From Arthrobacter_B citreus (GTDB lineage: Bacteria; Actinomycetota; Actinomycetes; Actinomycetales; Micrococcaceae), in the NCBI RefSeq assembly GCF_042429235.1, contig NZ_JBHMBA010000008.1: a DNA stretch of 64,000 nucleotides; one strand, 5' to 3'. Position 1 is the stretch's first letter. Each line of letters starts with the position of its first letter. This document shows positions 24,647-32,429 of the stretch, in pieces. A program made the position numbers and the translations under genes. The notes under the pieces are model-generated. The model was not told where the DNA came from, made no database searches, and saw only the letters and a program-made list of their open reading frames with translations.

Positions 24647-26077
24647 ATGGCGCAGACGCTGCAGAACTTTATCAATGGAGAATTTGTCCAGGCCCGCGGG
24701 ACGGAGCAGCTGGAAATCGTCAATCCCGTCAACGGCGAAGTGGTGGCGTCCTCGCCGGTGTCCGTGCAGGCCGATGTGGATGCCGCGATGGCAGCCGCCG
24801 CCGCTGCGTTCAAGACCTGGAAGCGGACGACGCCGTCGGAGCGCCAGCTGATGCTGCTCAAGCTCGCCGACGCGCTGGAGGCAAACTCCGACGAACTGGT
24901 GGAAGCGCAGCACCGCAACACCGGACAGGTCCGTTCGATCATCGCAGCCGAGGAAGTGGCGGTTGGCGCCGACCAGCTGCGGTTCTTTGCCGGCGCCGCC
25001 CGGTTGCTGGAGGGCAAGGCCGCCGGGGAATACCTGGAGGGGCACACCTCCTTTGTCCGCCGCGAGCCCATTGGCGTGGTTGCGCAGGTGACGCCGTGGA
25101 ACTACCCGCTGCTGATGGCTGTCTGGAAGATTGGGCCAGCCCTCGCCGCCGGCAACACTGTGGTGCTCAAGCCCTCCGACACCACTCCGGAATCCACGCT
25201 CGTGCTGGCCCGCCTGGCCGGCGGGATCTTCCCCGCCGGAGTCCTGAACGTTGTCCTGGGCACCGGCGAGACCGGGGCCGCCATGGTGGAGCATCCCACG
25301 CCGGGACTGGTCTCCATCACCGGCTCCGTCCGTGCCGGCGTCGCCGTCGCGTCGGGCGCGGCCAAAACGCTCAAGCGCGCGCACCTGGAACTTGGCGGCA
25401 AGGCACCGGCCGTCGTGTTCGCCGATGCGGACCTGCAGAAAACCGCCGAGGCAGTGGCCGAGTTCTCCTTCTTCAACGCCGGCCAGGACTGCACGGCCAT
25501 CACCCGCGTGCTGGTCGAGGAGTCCGCGCAGGAAGACTTCGTTGCCGCCCTGGTGGCGCACACCAAGACCCTTGAAACCGGACACGAGGATGACGAAGCC
25601 AATTACTTTGGCCCGCTGAACAACATCAACCACTTCAACGCCGTCAACGCCGTCATTGACTCGCTGCCGGAGCACTGCAGCATTGTCACCGGCGGCAAGC
25701 GCGCCGGCGCAAAGGGGTTCTTCTTCGAGCCCACGGTCATCACCGGCGCCCGCCAGGATGACGACGTCGTGCAGAAGGAAACCTTCGGTCCCGTCATTAC
25801 GGTGCAGACCTTCAGGAACGAGGAAGAGGCCGTGGAAATGGCCAACGACGTTGAATACGCTCTGGCGTCCTCCGTCTGGACTTCCAACCACGGCCGCGCG
25901 ATGCGTCTGGCCCGGGACCTGGACTTCGGCGCCGTGTGGATCAACACGCACATCCTGCTGACGGCCGAAATGCCGCACGGCGGGTTCAAGAGCTCCGGTT
26001 ACGGAAAGGACCTTTCCATGTACGGCGTGGAGGACTACACCCGGATCAAGCACGTCATGACATCGCTGGACGCTTAG
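24647..26077 (+). CDS. gamma-aminobutyraldehyde dehydrogenase
   Basis: This 476-residue NAD-dependent aldehyde dehydrogenase has the TPWNYPLLMAVWKI cofactor block near residue 150, the catalytic glutamate in LELGGKAPAVV near 250 and the catalytic cysteine in FFNAGQDCTAITR near 285. The length and the N-terminal block FINGEFVQARG fit the PatD/PuuC-type enzymes that oxidise 4-aminobutanal to GABA. The downstream GABA transaminase and nearby putrescine oxidase make that reaction the natural reading. Closely related betaine-aldehyde dehydrogenases remain an alternative. Confidence 0.88.
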   Translation: MAQTLQNFINGEFVQARGTEQLEIVNPVNGEVVASSPVSVQADVDAAMAAAAAAFKTWKRTTPSERQLMLLKLADALEANSDELVEAQHRNTGQVRSIIAAEEVAVGADQLRFFAGAARLLEGKAAGEYLEGHTSFVRREPIGVVAQVTPWNYPLLMAVWKIGPALAAGNTVVLKPSDTTPESTLVLARLAGGIFPAGVLNVVLGTGETGAAMVEHPTPGLVSITGSVRAGVAVASGAAKTLKRAHLELGGKAPAVVFADADLQKTAEAVAEFSFFNAGQDCTAITRVLVEESAQEDFVAALVAHTKTLETGHEDDEANYFGPLNNINHFNAVNAVIDSLPEHCSIVTGGKRAGAKGFFFEPTVITGARQDDDVVQKETFGPVITVQTFRNEEEAVEMANDVEYALASSVWTSNHGRAMRLARDLDFGAVWINTHILLTAEMPHGGFKSSGYGKDLSMYGVEDYTRIKHVMTSLDA

Positions 26078-26135
26078 TTTCCGGCACGGCAGGACCCCCT
26101 CACTCACAGCGCAGCACCGTTCGAAAGGCACAACC

Positions 26136-27488
26136 ATGAGCATCCAGGCCGTTCCCGCGTTCCGGCTGGAACAAAAGCGCAGCATCAACGGCACCTTTCC
26201 CGGGCCGAAGTCCGTCGAGCTGAATACCCGCCGCGCCGCGGTGGTTGCCAAGGGCGTGGCCAGCTCCGTGCCGGTCTACGTAGCCGACGCCGACGGCGGG
26301 ATCATCCAGGATGTGGACGGCAACTCCTTCATTGACCTGGGCTCCGGCATCGCCGTCACCAGCGTCGGTGCATCGGATCCCGCCGTCGTTGGTGCCGTCC
26401 GGGAACAGGCGGGGCATTTCACTCACACCTGCTTCATGGTGACCCCGTACGAGGGCTACATCGCGCTCGCCGAGAAGCTGCACGAGGTGACGCCCGGGGA
26501 TCACGAGAAGCGCACCGTGCTGTTCAACTCCGGCGCCGAGGCGGTGGAAAACGCGGTGAAAATTGCCCGCTCAGCCACCGGCCGCAACGCCGTCGTCGCG
26601 TTTGACCACGCGTACCACGGCCGGACCAACCTCACGATGGGCCTGACCGCCAAGGCCATGCCGTACAAAACAGGTTTTGGTCCGTTCGCCTCCGAGATTT
26701 ACCGGATGCCCATGAGCTACCCGTACCGCGAGGAGAACCCGGAGATCACCGGCGCCGAAGCAGCGGACCGGGTGATCCTGGCCATCGAGAAGCAGATTGG
26801 CGCGGACCAGACCGCGGCCATCCTGATCGAGCCGATCCAGGGCGAGGGAGGCTTCATTGTTCCGGCCGAGGGTTTCCTGCCGCGGCTGGCCGAATGGGCG
26901 AAGGCCAACGGTGTTGTCTTCATTGCCGACGAAGTGCAGTCCGGTTTCTGCCGCACCGGTGAGTGGTTTGCCGTACAGCACGAGGGCGTGGTGCCGGACC
27001 TGGTGACCATGGCCAAGGGCATTGCCGGGGGCCTGCCGCTCTCGGCCGTCACCGGCCGCGCCGAACTGCTCGACGCCGTGCATCCGGGCGGACTCGGCGG
27101 CACCTACGGCGGCAACCCGGTGGCCTGTGCCGCGGCCCTGGCTGCGATCGACACCATGGAAACGCAGGACCTCGCAGGCCGGGCCCGCCGCATCGAGGAA
27201 ATCTGCATCCCGCGCCTGCGGGCGCTGGCCGCGGAAACCGGCGTGATCGGTGAGGTGCGCGGCCGCGGCGCCATGCTGGCGCTGGAGTTCGTGCAGCCGG
27301 GCACCAAGACGCCCGACGCCGACATCACCAAGGCGGTTGCCGCGGCATGCCTCGCCGAGGGGGTCGTCATCCTGACCTGCGGAACCTACGGCAACGTGGT
27401 GCGCCTGCTGCCGCCGCTGGTTATCGGCGAGGACCTGCTGGCCGACGCCCTGGACGTGCTCGAAGCCGCCGTCCGCTCACTGGCCTGA
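26136..27488 (+). CDS. gabT: 4-aminobutyrate aminotransferase
   Basis: This 450-residue class III PLP aminotransferase has FNSGAEAVENAVKIAR near residue 130, the cofactor aspartate in FIADEVQSGFCRTG near 265 and the lysine that binds PLP in TMAKGIAGGLPLS near 290. It converts GABA and 2-oxoglutarate to succinate semialdehyde and glutamate. The gene follows the aldehyde dehydrogenase by 58 bases with AAAGG before the ATG, so the two are cotranscribed. Its last 12 bases overlap the converging TetR gene. Confidence 0.94.
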   Translation: MSIQAVPAFRLEQKRSINGTFPGPKSVELNTRRAAVVAKGVASSVPVYVADADGGIIQDVDGNSFIDLGSGIAVTSVGASDPAVVGAVREQAGHFTHTCFMVTPYEGYIALAEKLHEVTPGDHEKRTVLFNSGAEAVENAVKIARSATGRNAVVAFDHAYHGRTNLTMGLTAKAMPYKTGFGPFASEIYRMPMSYPYREENPEITGAEAADRVILAIEKQIGADQTAAILIEPIQGEGGFIVPAEGFLPRLAEWAKANGVVFIADEVQSGFCRTGEWFAVQHEGVVPDLVTMAKGIAGGLPLSAVTGRAELLDAVHPGGLGGTYGGNPVACAAALAAIDTMETQDLAGRARRIEEICIPRLRALAAETGVIGEVRGRGAMLALEFVQPGTKTPDADITKAVAAACLAEGVVILTCGTYGNVVRLLPPLVIGEDLLADALDVLEAAVRSLA

Positions 27489-28181
27489 CCCGGCAACCCG
27501 GCCCGGCAGGCCGGACTCCACGAGGAGTCCGGCCTGCCGGGCCAGCCCGGTGACCAGGGCATCCAGTCCCGCCTCGAAGGCGCTGTCCGCGGCTCGTCCC
27601 TCGGCCCGTCCGGACTGTTCCTGCACCGCCGCAGTGAAGTGCGGGCTCTGCCCGGCCAAGGCACCGGTGTCAAAAATATCCTGGGGCGCCACGGCGTCGT
27701 AGGCCGAACCGTAGATAAAGGACTCCAGTGCCACGATGGCCGGCACTATCTGTGCCGGCGGCCAGCCGGCGCGCACCAGCCCCTCAGTGACCGCTTCGTA
27801 CATGGCCAGGGTGCGGGGAGCGCCGCTGACCTGAAGCACGGCAATGACCGGAATCAGGGGCGTGTGCCGCGCAAAAACATCCCGGTAGGAGCGCGCCCAG
27901 CCCCGGAGTGCCTGATCCCACGGCAGCTCCGCAAAGCCTGAGGTGTCCACAGAGGACATGACGTGGTCCTGCAGCCAGCGGAGCACTTCCTGCTTGGAAT
28001 CAACGTGGTTGTAGAGGGCTGACGGCGCCACCCCCAGCCGCTTGGCCAGGGCCGACATGGTCAGGGTGCCGTAGCCGCCCGTCTTAATGATCGCCAGTGC
28101 CGCGGCAGTGATCCGTGCCTGCGACAGCACTTCCTTGACCGGCCGCCCCGCGCTCCTGCGCTGCGGTTCATCCTGTGTCAT
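27477..28181 (-). CDS. TetR-family repressor with tetracycline-repressor-like C-terminal domain
   Basis: This 234-residue regulator has the helix-turn-helix at about residues 20-65 (LTMSALAKRLGVAPSALYNHVDSK) and a long C-terminal ligand domain of the TetR_C type. The ATG at 28181 has AAGGGGG at good spacing; ATGs further upstream add a glycine-rich stretch that is unlikely. It is divergent from the putrescine oxidase gene, and a palindrome overlaps the expected start of that transcript, so repression of the oxidase relieved by an amine or aldehyde is the best guess. Its 3' end contains a perfect 17-bp inverted repeat and overlaps gabT. Confidence 0.88.
   Translation of the reverse strand: MTQDEPQRRSAGRPVKEVLSQARITAAALAIIKTGGYGTLTMSALAKRLGVAPSALYNHVDSKQEVLRWLQDHVMSSVDTSGFAELPWDQALRGWARSYRDVFARHTPLIPVIAVLQVSGAPRTLAMYEAVTEGLVRAGWPPAQIVPAIVALESFIYGSAYDAVAPQDIFDTGALAGQSPHFTAAVQEQSGRAEGRAADSAFEAGLDALVTGLARQAGLLVESGLPGRVAGSGQ
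27503..27540. terminator. perfect 17-bp stem inside the TetR 3' end, just after gabT
   Basis: The arms 27503-27519 and 27524-27540 are exactly complementary around the loop ACGA. It begins 14 bases after the gabT stop but lies in coding sequence of the opposite gene. There is no T run, so termination is plausible rather than certain. Confidence 0.6.
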
Positions 28182-28259
28182 GTGCCCGCCCCCTTCCATG
28201 GCTCCGGTCTTCATGGTTTCACGCCGCCGTCATTTCCCGTCCTTCGCTTCCCAAGTGAC

Positions 28260-28288
28260 GTGACCCACGCTACAGTTCCTTCTAATTA
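28260..28288 (+). promoter_or_regulatory. promoter of the putrescine oxidase gene
   Basis: GTGACC, a 17-base spacer and TAATTA place the start of transcription near 28295, about 52 bases before the GTG start and inside the adjacent palindrome. Confidence 0.5.
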
Positions 28289-28304
28289 ATGAACAGCATT
28301 CATT
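28288..28304. promoter_or_regulatory. candidate operator for the divergent TetR protein
   Basis: AATGAA-cagca-TTCATT has perfect 6-bp arms in an AT-rich setting that contrasts with the surrounding DNA. It covers the expected transcription start of the oxidase gene. Confidence 0.6.
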
Positions 28305-28346
28305 TATTGGCTGCTGGCGGCCCCTTCGGCCGCAGGAAAGGACGCT

Positions 28347-29774
28347 GTGAAGACGCTGGAACGTGATGTTGTAATCATTGGAGCCGGACCCTCTGGGCTG
28401 AGCGCTGCCCGCAGGCTGAAGGCCTCAGGCCTGTCCGTGGCCGTGCTGGAGGCCCGCGACCGGGTGGGCGGACGCACCTGGACCGACACCATCGACGGCG
28501 CCATGCTGGAGATCGGCGGCCAGTGGATCTCCCCGGACCAGACGGTGCTGGCCTCCCTCGTGGAAGAACTGGGCCTTGAGACCTTTGAACGCTACCGCGA
28601 TGGCAAATCCGTCTACATCTCCGCTGACGGCACCCGGTCCACCTACACCGGCGACATGTTCCCGGTGGGGGAGCGGACCGAACAGGAAATGCTCAAGCTG
28701 ATCGGCATCCTCGACCAGCTGGCTGCGGAAACTGACCCGGCCGCCCCCTGGAAGCATCCGCGTGCCCGGGAACTGGACACCGTTTCCTTCTCCAGCTGGC
28801 TCCGCGGGCAGTCCGACGACGAAGAGGCCTGCAACAACATTGGCCTGTTCGTGGCCGGCGGCATGCTCACCAAGCCCGCCCACGCCTTCTCGGCGCTCCA
28901 GGCGGTACTGATGGCGGCGTCGGCAGGGTCTTTCTCCCACCTGGTTGATGAGAACTTCATCCTGGACCGGCGGGTGGCCGGCGGAATGCAGCAGGTCTCG
29001 GAACGGATGGCCGCCGACCTGGGCGGGGACGTCCTCCTTTCCAACCCGGTGCGCTTCCTGCACTGGCCGGGGGAGGACGGCACGGCCCGCGACGGCGTCA
29101 CTGCCGTTGCTGACAACGTCACGGTCCACGCCCGGTACGCCGTCATGGCCGTACCGCCGAACCTCTACTCCCGGGTGTCCTTCGACCCGCCGCTGCCGCG
29201 CCGGCAGCACCAGATGCACCAGCACCAGTCCCTCGGCCTGGTCATCAAGGTCCACGCCGTCTACCCCACCCCGTTCTGGCGGGACAAAGGCCTGTCCGGC
29301 ACGTGCTTCGGCGCCGGGGAACTGGTGCAGGAGGTCTACGACAACACCAACCACGGGGATCCCCGCGGCACGCTGGTGGGGTTTGTCTCGGACGAGAAGG
29401 CCGATGCCATGTTCAAGCTCTCCGCTGAAGACCGCCGCGGGGCGATCCTGTCCTCGATCGCGGCCTTCCTCGGTGAGGAAGCTTTGAACCCTGAGGTCTA
29501 CTACGAGTCCGACTGGGGTTCAGAAGAATGGACCCGCGGCGCCTATGCCGCCAGCTACGACCTGGGCGGCCTGCACCGCTACGGACCGGATCAGCTGGCC
29601 CCGGTGGGCCCGATCTACTGGTCATGCTCAGATCTTGCCGCCGAGGGATACCAGCATGTGGACGGCGCTGTCCGGATGGGCCTGCAGACCGCCGGCCGGA
29701 TCCTGGCCGCTGCATCCACCAAAGAATCCGGCGCCGCCTTCGCGGACGCCGCCGCAGCCTCCGGGCAGGGCTAA
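28347..29774 (+). CDS. puo: putrescine oxidase (flavin monoamine oxidase family)
   Basis: This 475-residue FAD enzyme oxidises putrescine to 4-aminobutanal with release of ammonia and hydrogen peroxide. It has the FAD motif VVIIGAGPSGLSAARRL at the start, DRVGGRTWTDT near residue 40, IGGQWISPDQT, and the terminal FAD-covering block SDLAAEGYQHVDGAVRMG. Long stretches such as AGGMLTKPAHAFSALQAVL and PRRQHQMHQHQSLGLVIK match, from memory, the characterised Rhodococcus and Kocuria putrescine oxidases closely. The GTG start has AGGAAAGG upstream. The neighbouring dehydrogenase and transaminase complete the route to succinate semialdehyde. Confidence 0.93.
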   Translation: MKTLERDVVIIGAGPSGLSAARRLKASGLSVAVLEARDRVGGRTWTDTIDGAMLEIGGQWISPDQTVLASLVEELGLETFERYRDGKSVYISADGTRSTYTGDMFPVGERTEQEMLKLIGILDQLAAETDPAAPWKHPRARELDTVSFSSWLRGQSDDEEACNNIGLFVAGGMLTKPAHAFSALQAVLMAASAGSFSHLVDENFILDRRVAGGMQQVSERMAADLGGDVLLSNPVRFLHWPGEDGTARDGVTAVADNVTVHARYAVMAVPPNLYSRVSFDPPLPRRQHQMHQHQSLGLVIKVHAVYPTPFWRDKGLSGTCFGAGELVQEVYDNTNHGDPRGTLVGFVSDEKADAMFKLSAEDRRGAILSSIAAFLGEEALNPEVYYESDWGSEEWTRGAYAASYDLGGLHRYGPDQLAPVGPIYWSCSDLAAEGYQHVDGAVRMGLQTAGRILAAASTKESGAAFADAAAASGQG

Positions 29775-29784
29775 AGGAGTCCGC

Positions 29785-30681
29785 ATGCGCTACGTCGTGG
29801 GATACACCGCAAATGAGCAGGGCCGGGATGCCCTGAACCTGGCCGCTGTCCTGGCCCGGAGCCAAGCCGCGGAGCTGGACCTGGTCATGATCGACCCGGT
29901 GCATTCTCCCTACACCGCTGTCTATCCGCCGGAAAGCGGGTACCAGGACCTGCTCGAGGAACAGCTGAAGATTTGGCTGTCCGATGCCCTTGCCGCGGTT
30001 CCCGACGACGTGCGCGCTGCCGGTCACATCCGCAATGCTGATTCCGACGCCAGCGGGCTGATAGCCGCAGCCGATGAACTGAACGCCGCGCTGATAGTGG
30101 TGGGCGCCGCCAGTAACGGCCTGTTCAAGCGGTTTACGGTCGGCAGCGTTGCAAATGCGCTGCTGCATGCCGCCCAGGTGCCGGTGGCACTGGCGCCGCG
30201 AGGTTACAGCAGGTCAGGGACGCTGACCCGGATCACCTGTGCGGTGGGCAACCGCCGCGGGTCCGAGGATGTGTTGGAAACGGCGGTGGCGACGGCGGCG
30301 CGCAGCGGGCTTCCGCTGCGGCTGGTGTCGCTGGTGGCCCTGGACGCCTCAGGCCGGGACGGGAATGCCGTGCTGGAAGCGGACCTGCATGCCGCCGACA
30401 GGTTGGCCCGGGCCCAGGAACTGGCGGCCGGCCGCTGCCCCGTCACCGCCGTCGTCGCGCAGGGCAGAACAATTGAGAACGCCATTGACGACCTGGAGTT
30501 CGACGACGGCGAAATCATGCTCATCGGGTCCAGCCGGCTGGCGGAGAACAATCGTCTCTTCCTGGGCCCGACTGCCAGCAAGGTGCTGCGCAGCCTTCCC
30601 GTACCCATGGTGGTGGTGCCCCGGAGCTTCCGGTCCGGCCCCACCGGCGGCACATCCCGTCCGACAGAGGTGACCGAATGA
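29785..30681 (+). CDS. universal stress protein with two UspA domains
   Basis: This 298-residue protein has two UspA-like domains, about residues 1-140 and 148-285. The ATP-type signature is recognisable in the first (VGAASNGLFKRFTVGSVANALLHAAQVPVAL) and in the second (GSSRLAENNRLFLGPTASKVLRSLPVPMVVV). The frame is open for 240 bases upstream, but ATG 29785 has AAAGGAG at perfect spacing 11 bases after the oxidase stop. Placement between oxidase and permease suggests it modulates the amine transporter or responds to the peroxide the oxidase makes; this is inference. Confidence 0.88.
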   Translation: MRYVVGYTANEQGRDALNLAAVLARSQAAELDLVMIDPVHSPYTAVYPPESGYQDLLEEQLKIWLSDALAAVPDDVRAAGHIRNADSDASGLIAAADELNAALIVVGAASNGLFKRFTVGSVANALLHAAQVPVALAPRGYSRSGTLTRITCAVGNRRGSEDVLETAVATAARSGLPLRLVSLVALDASGRDGNAVLEADLHAADRLARAQELAAGRCPVTAVVAQGRTIENAIDDLEFDDGEIMLIGSSRLAENNRLFLGPTASKVLRSLPVPMVVVPRSFRSGPTGGTSRPTEVTE

Positions 30682-32213
30682 GCTCCAACAGAATTGTTCC
30701 GTCCACGCCGGTCCAGTCCAGCGGGCTCAGCCGCAAGGGACTGAAATCCGGCACAGTGGGGCTTCTCGGGGCGGTGGTGATCGGGGTGTCCTGCATTGCT
30801 CCCGCCTATACCCTGACGGCGGGCCTGGGACCCACCGTCTCCGAGGTGGGGGTCCAACTGCCGGCCATCTTCCTGGTGGGGTTCATCCCCATGATCCTGG
30901 TGGCGCTGGGTTACCGGGAGCTGAACAACGCCATGCCGGACTCCGGCACCTCATTCACCTGGGCCACCCGCGCCTTCGGCCCGTGGATTGGATGGATGGG
31001 CGGCTGGGGCCTGATTGCCGCCACCATCATTGTGCTCTCCAACCTCGCCGCGGTTGCCGTCGACTTTTTCTATTTGATGCTCGCGCAGGTGACCGGAAAT
31101 GACTCTTTGGCGGAGCTGACCACCAATCTGCCGCTGAATATCCTGACCACCTGCGTCTTCATTGCCGTGGCCTGCTGGATCTCCTACCGCGGACTGGAAA
31201 CCACCAAGGTGTTCCAATACGTCCTGGTGGGCTTCCAGCTGCTGGTCCTGGGCTGGTTCTCCGTAGCGGCCTTTATCCACGTTGGAGCGGGAACGGCCTT
31301 TGACGCCACCCCGATCACCGCGGAGTGGTTCAATCCCTTCGCCGTGGACTCCTTTTCCAGCTTCGCCGCCGGCGTGTCACTGTCCATCTTTGTGTACTGG
31401 GGCTGGGACGTCACGCTGACCATGAACGAGGAGACGAAGGATCCCGGCAAGACCCCCGGGCGCGCGGCGACCGTGACGGTGTTCGTGATTGTCCTGATCT
31501 ACATGATGGTCTCCCTGGCCGTGCTGTCCTATGCCGGTGTGGGAGAGGGCGAACTGGGAGCGGGTAACCCCGAGAACCAGGAGAGCATCTTCGCCGTCCT
31601 GGCCGGGCCGGTGATGGGACCTTTTGCCATCCTGATGTCCCTGTCCATCCTCAGCAGTTCGGCCGCTTCGCTGCAGTCGACCTTCGTGTCACCGGCCCGC
31701 ACGCTGCTGGCCATGGGCCACTACCGTGCCCTTCCCCGCCGGTTCGGCGGCATCAGCCCGGTGCATAAGTCACCGGGATACGCCACCATCGCGTCCGCGG
31801 TGGCCGCAGCAGGGTTCTACGCCGTCACCCGCCTGCTTTCGGAAAACGCACTGTGGGACACCATCACCGCCCTGGGCCTGATGATCTGCTTCTACTACGG
31901 GATCACCGCCCTGGCCTGCGTTTGGTATTTCCGCGGCGAGGCGCTGAGTGGACTGCGCAATTTCCTGCTGAAGTTCCTCGCGCCCCTGCTGGGGGCAATC
32001 ATCCTGTTCGTGATGTTCCTGAAGACCGCGGCCGACTCCATGGACCCGGACTACGGCTCCGGCTCGTCGGTGGGCGGCGTGGGCTTGGTCTTTGTGCTGG
32101 GCACCGGCGTCATAGCTCTGGGAGCGGTGTTAATGCTGGTCATGTATTTCCGCAATCCCGGCTACTTCCGGGGTGAAACCCTGCGCAGGGGAGCCTCCGG
32201 AGATCAGGCGTAG
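30678..32213 (+). CDS. APC-family amino acid/polyamine permease
   Basis: This 511-residue permease has twelve predicted membrane helices and the APC features GAVVIGVSCIAPAYTLTAGLGP in the first helix and YWGWDVTLTMNEETKDPGKTPGRA near residue 245. It overlaps the stress-protein gene by four bases and is the last gene of the puo operon, so putrescine or a related amine is the expected substrate. APC members with a similar core transport many amino acids, so this rests on context. Confidence 0.9.
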   Translation: MSSNRIVPSTPVQSSGLSRKGLKSGTVGLLGAVVIGVSCIAPAYTLTAGLGPTVSEVGVQLPAIFLVGFIPMILVALGYRELNNAMPDSGTSFTWATRAFGPWIGWMGGWGLIAATIIVLSNLAAVAVDFFYLMLAQVTGNDSLAELTTNLPLNILTTCVFIAVACWISYRGLETTKVFQYVLVGFQLLVLGWFSVAAFIHVGAGTAFDATPITAEWFNPFAVDSFSSFAAGVSLSIFVYWGWDVTLTMNEETKDPGKTPGRAATVTVFVIVLIYMMVSLAVLSYAGVGEGELGAGNPENQESIFAVLAGPVMGPFAILMSLSILSSSAASLQSTFVSPARTLLAMGHYRALPRRFGGISPVHKSPGYATIASAVAAAGFYAVTRLLSENALWDTITALGLMICFYYGITALACVWYFRGEALSGLRNFLLKFLAPLLGAIILFVMFLKTAADSMDPDYGSGSSVGGVGLVFVLGTGVIALGAVLMLVMYFRNPGYFRGETLRRGASGDQA

Positions 32214-32429
32214 TCCACAGGGCCGTACTCCTGCGTGTCCCATTTGTTATTGCTGTTACTGGTGATAATGAGGGTGTTGTTGTCTATTGGAGTGGCCTAC
32301 GGTAAGTTCGCAACGTTGCCCGTGACTTTTCTGCCGGGCACCGCGGCTCTCTGGGGAGGCTGCGAAGGGTCTGGCTTCGGTGTTTTCGCCTCGGCGTTTC
32401 ACTAAGGTCTCGAGGCATAAGGATAGACA

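Noticed and set aside
24584..26251. 555-codon open frame on the minus strand
   Set aside because: Antisense to the aldehyde dehydrogenase with a His/Gly-rich composition typical of antisense frames.
32214..32429. Possible c-di-AMP (ydaO) riboswitch before the CAP gene
   Set aside because: Such elements precede some wall-protein genes, but I could not find its conserved sequence blocks. The region shows only weak repeats of T/G-rich sequence.
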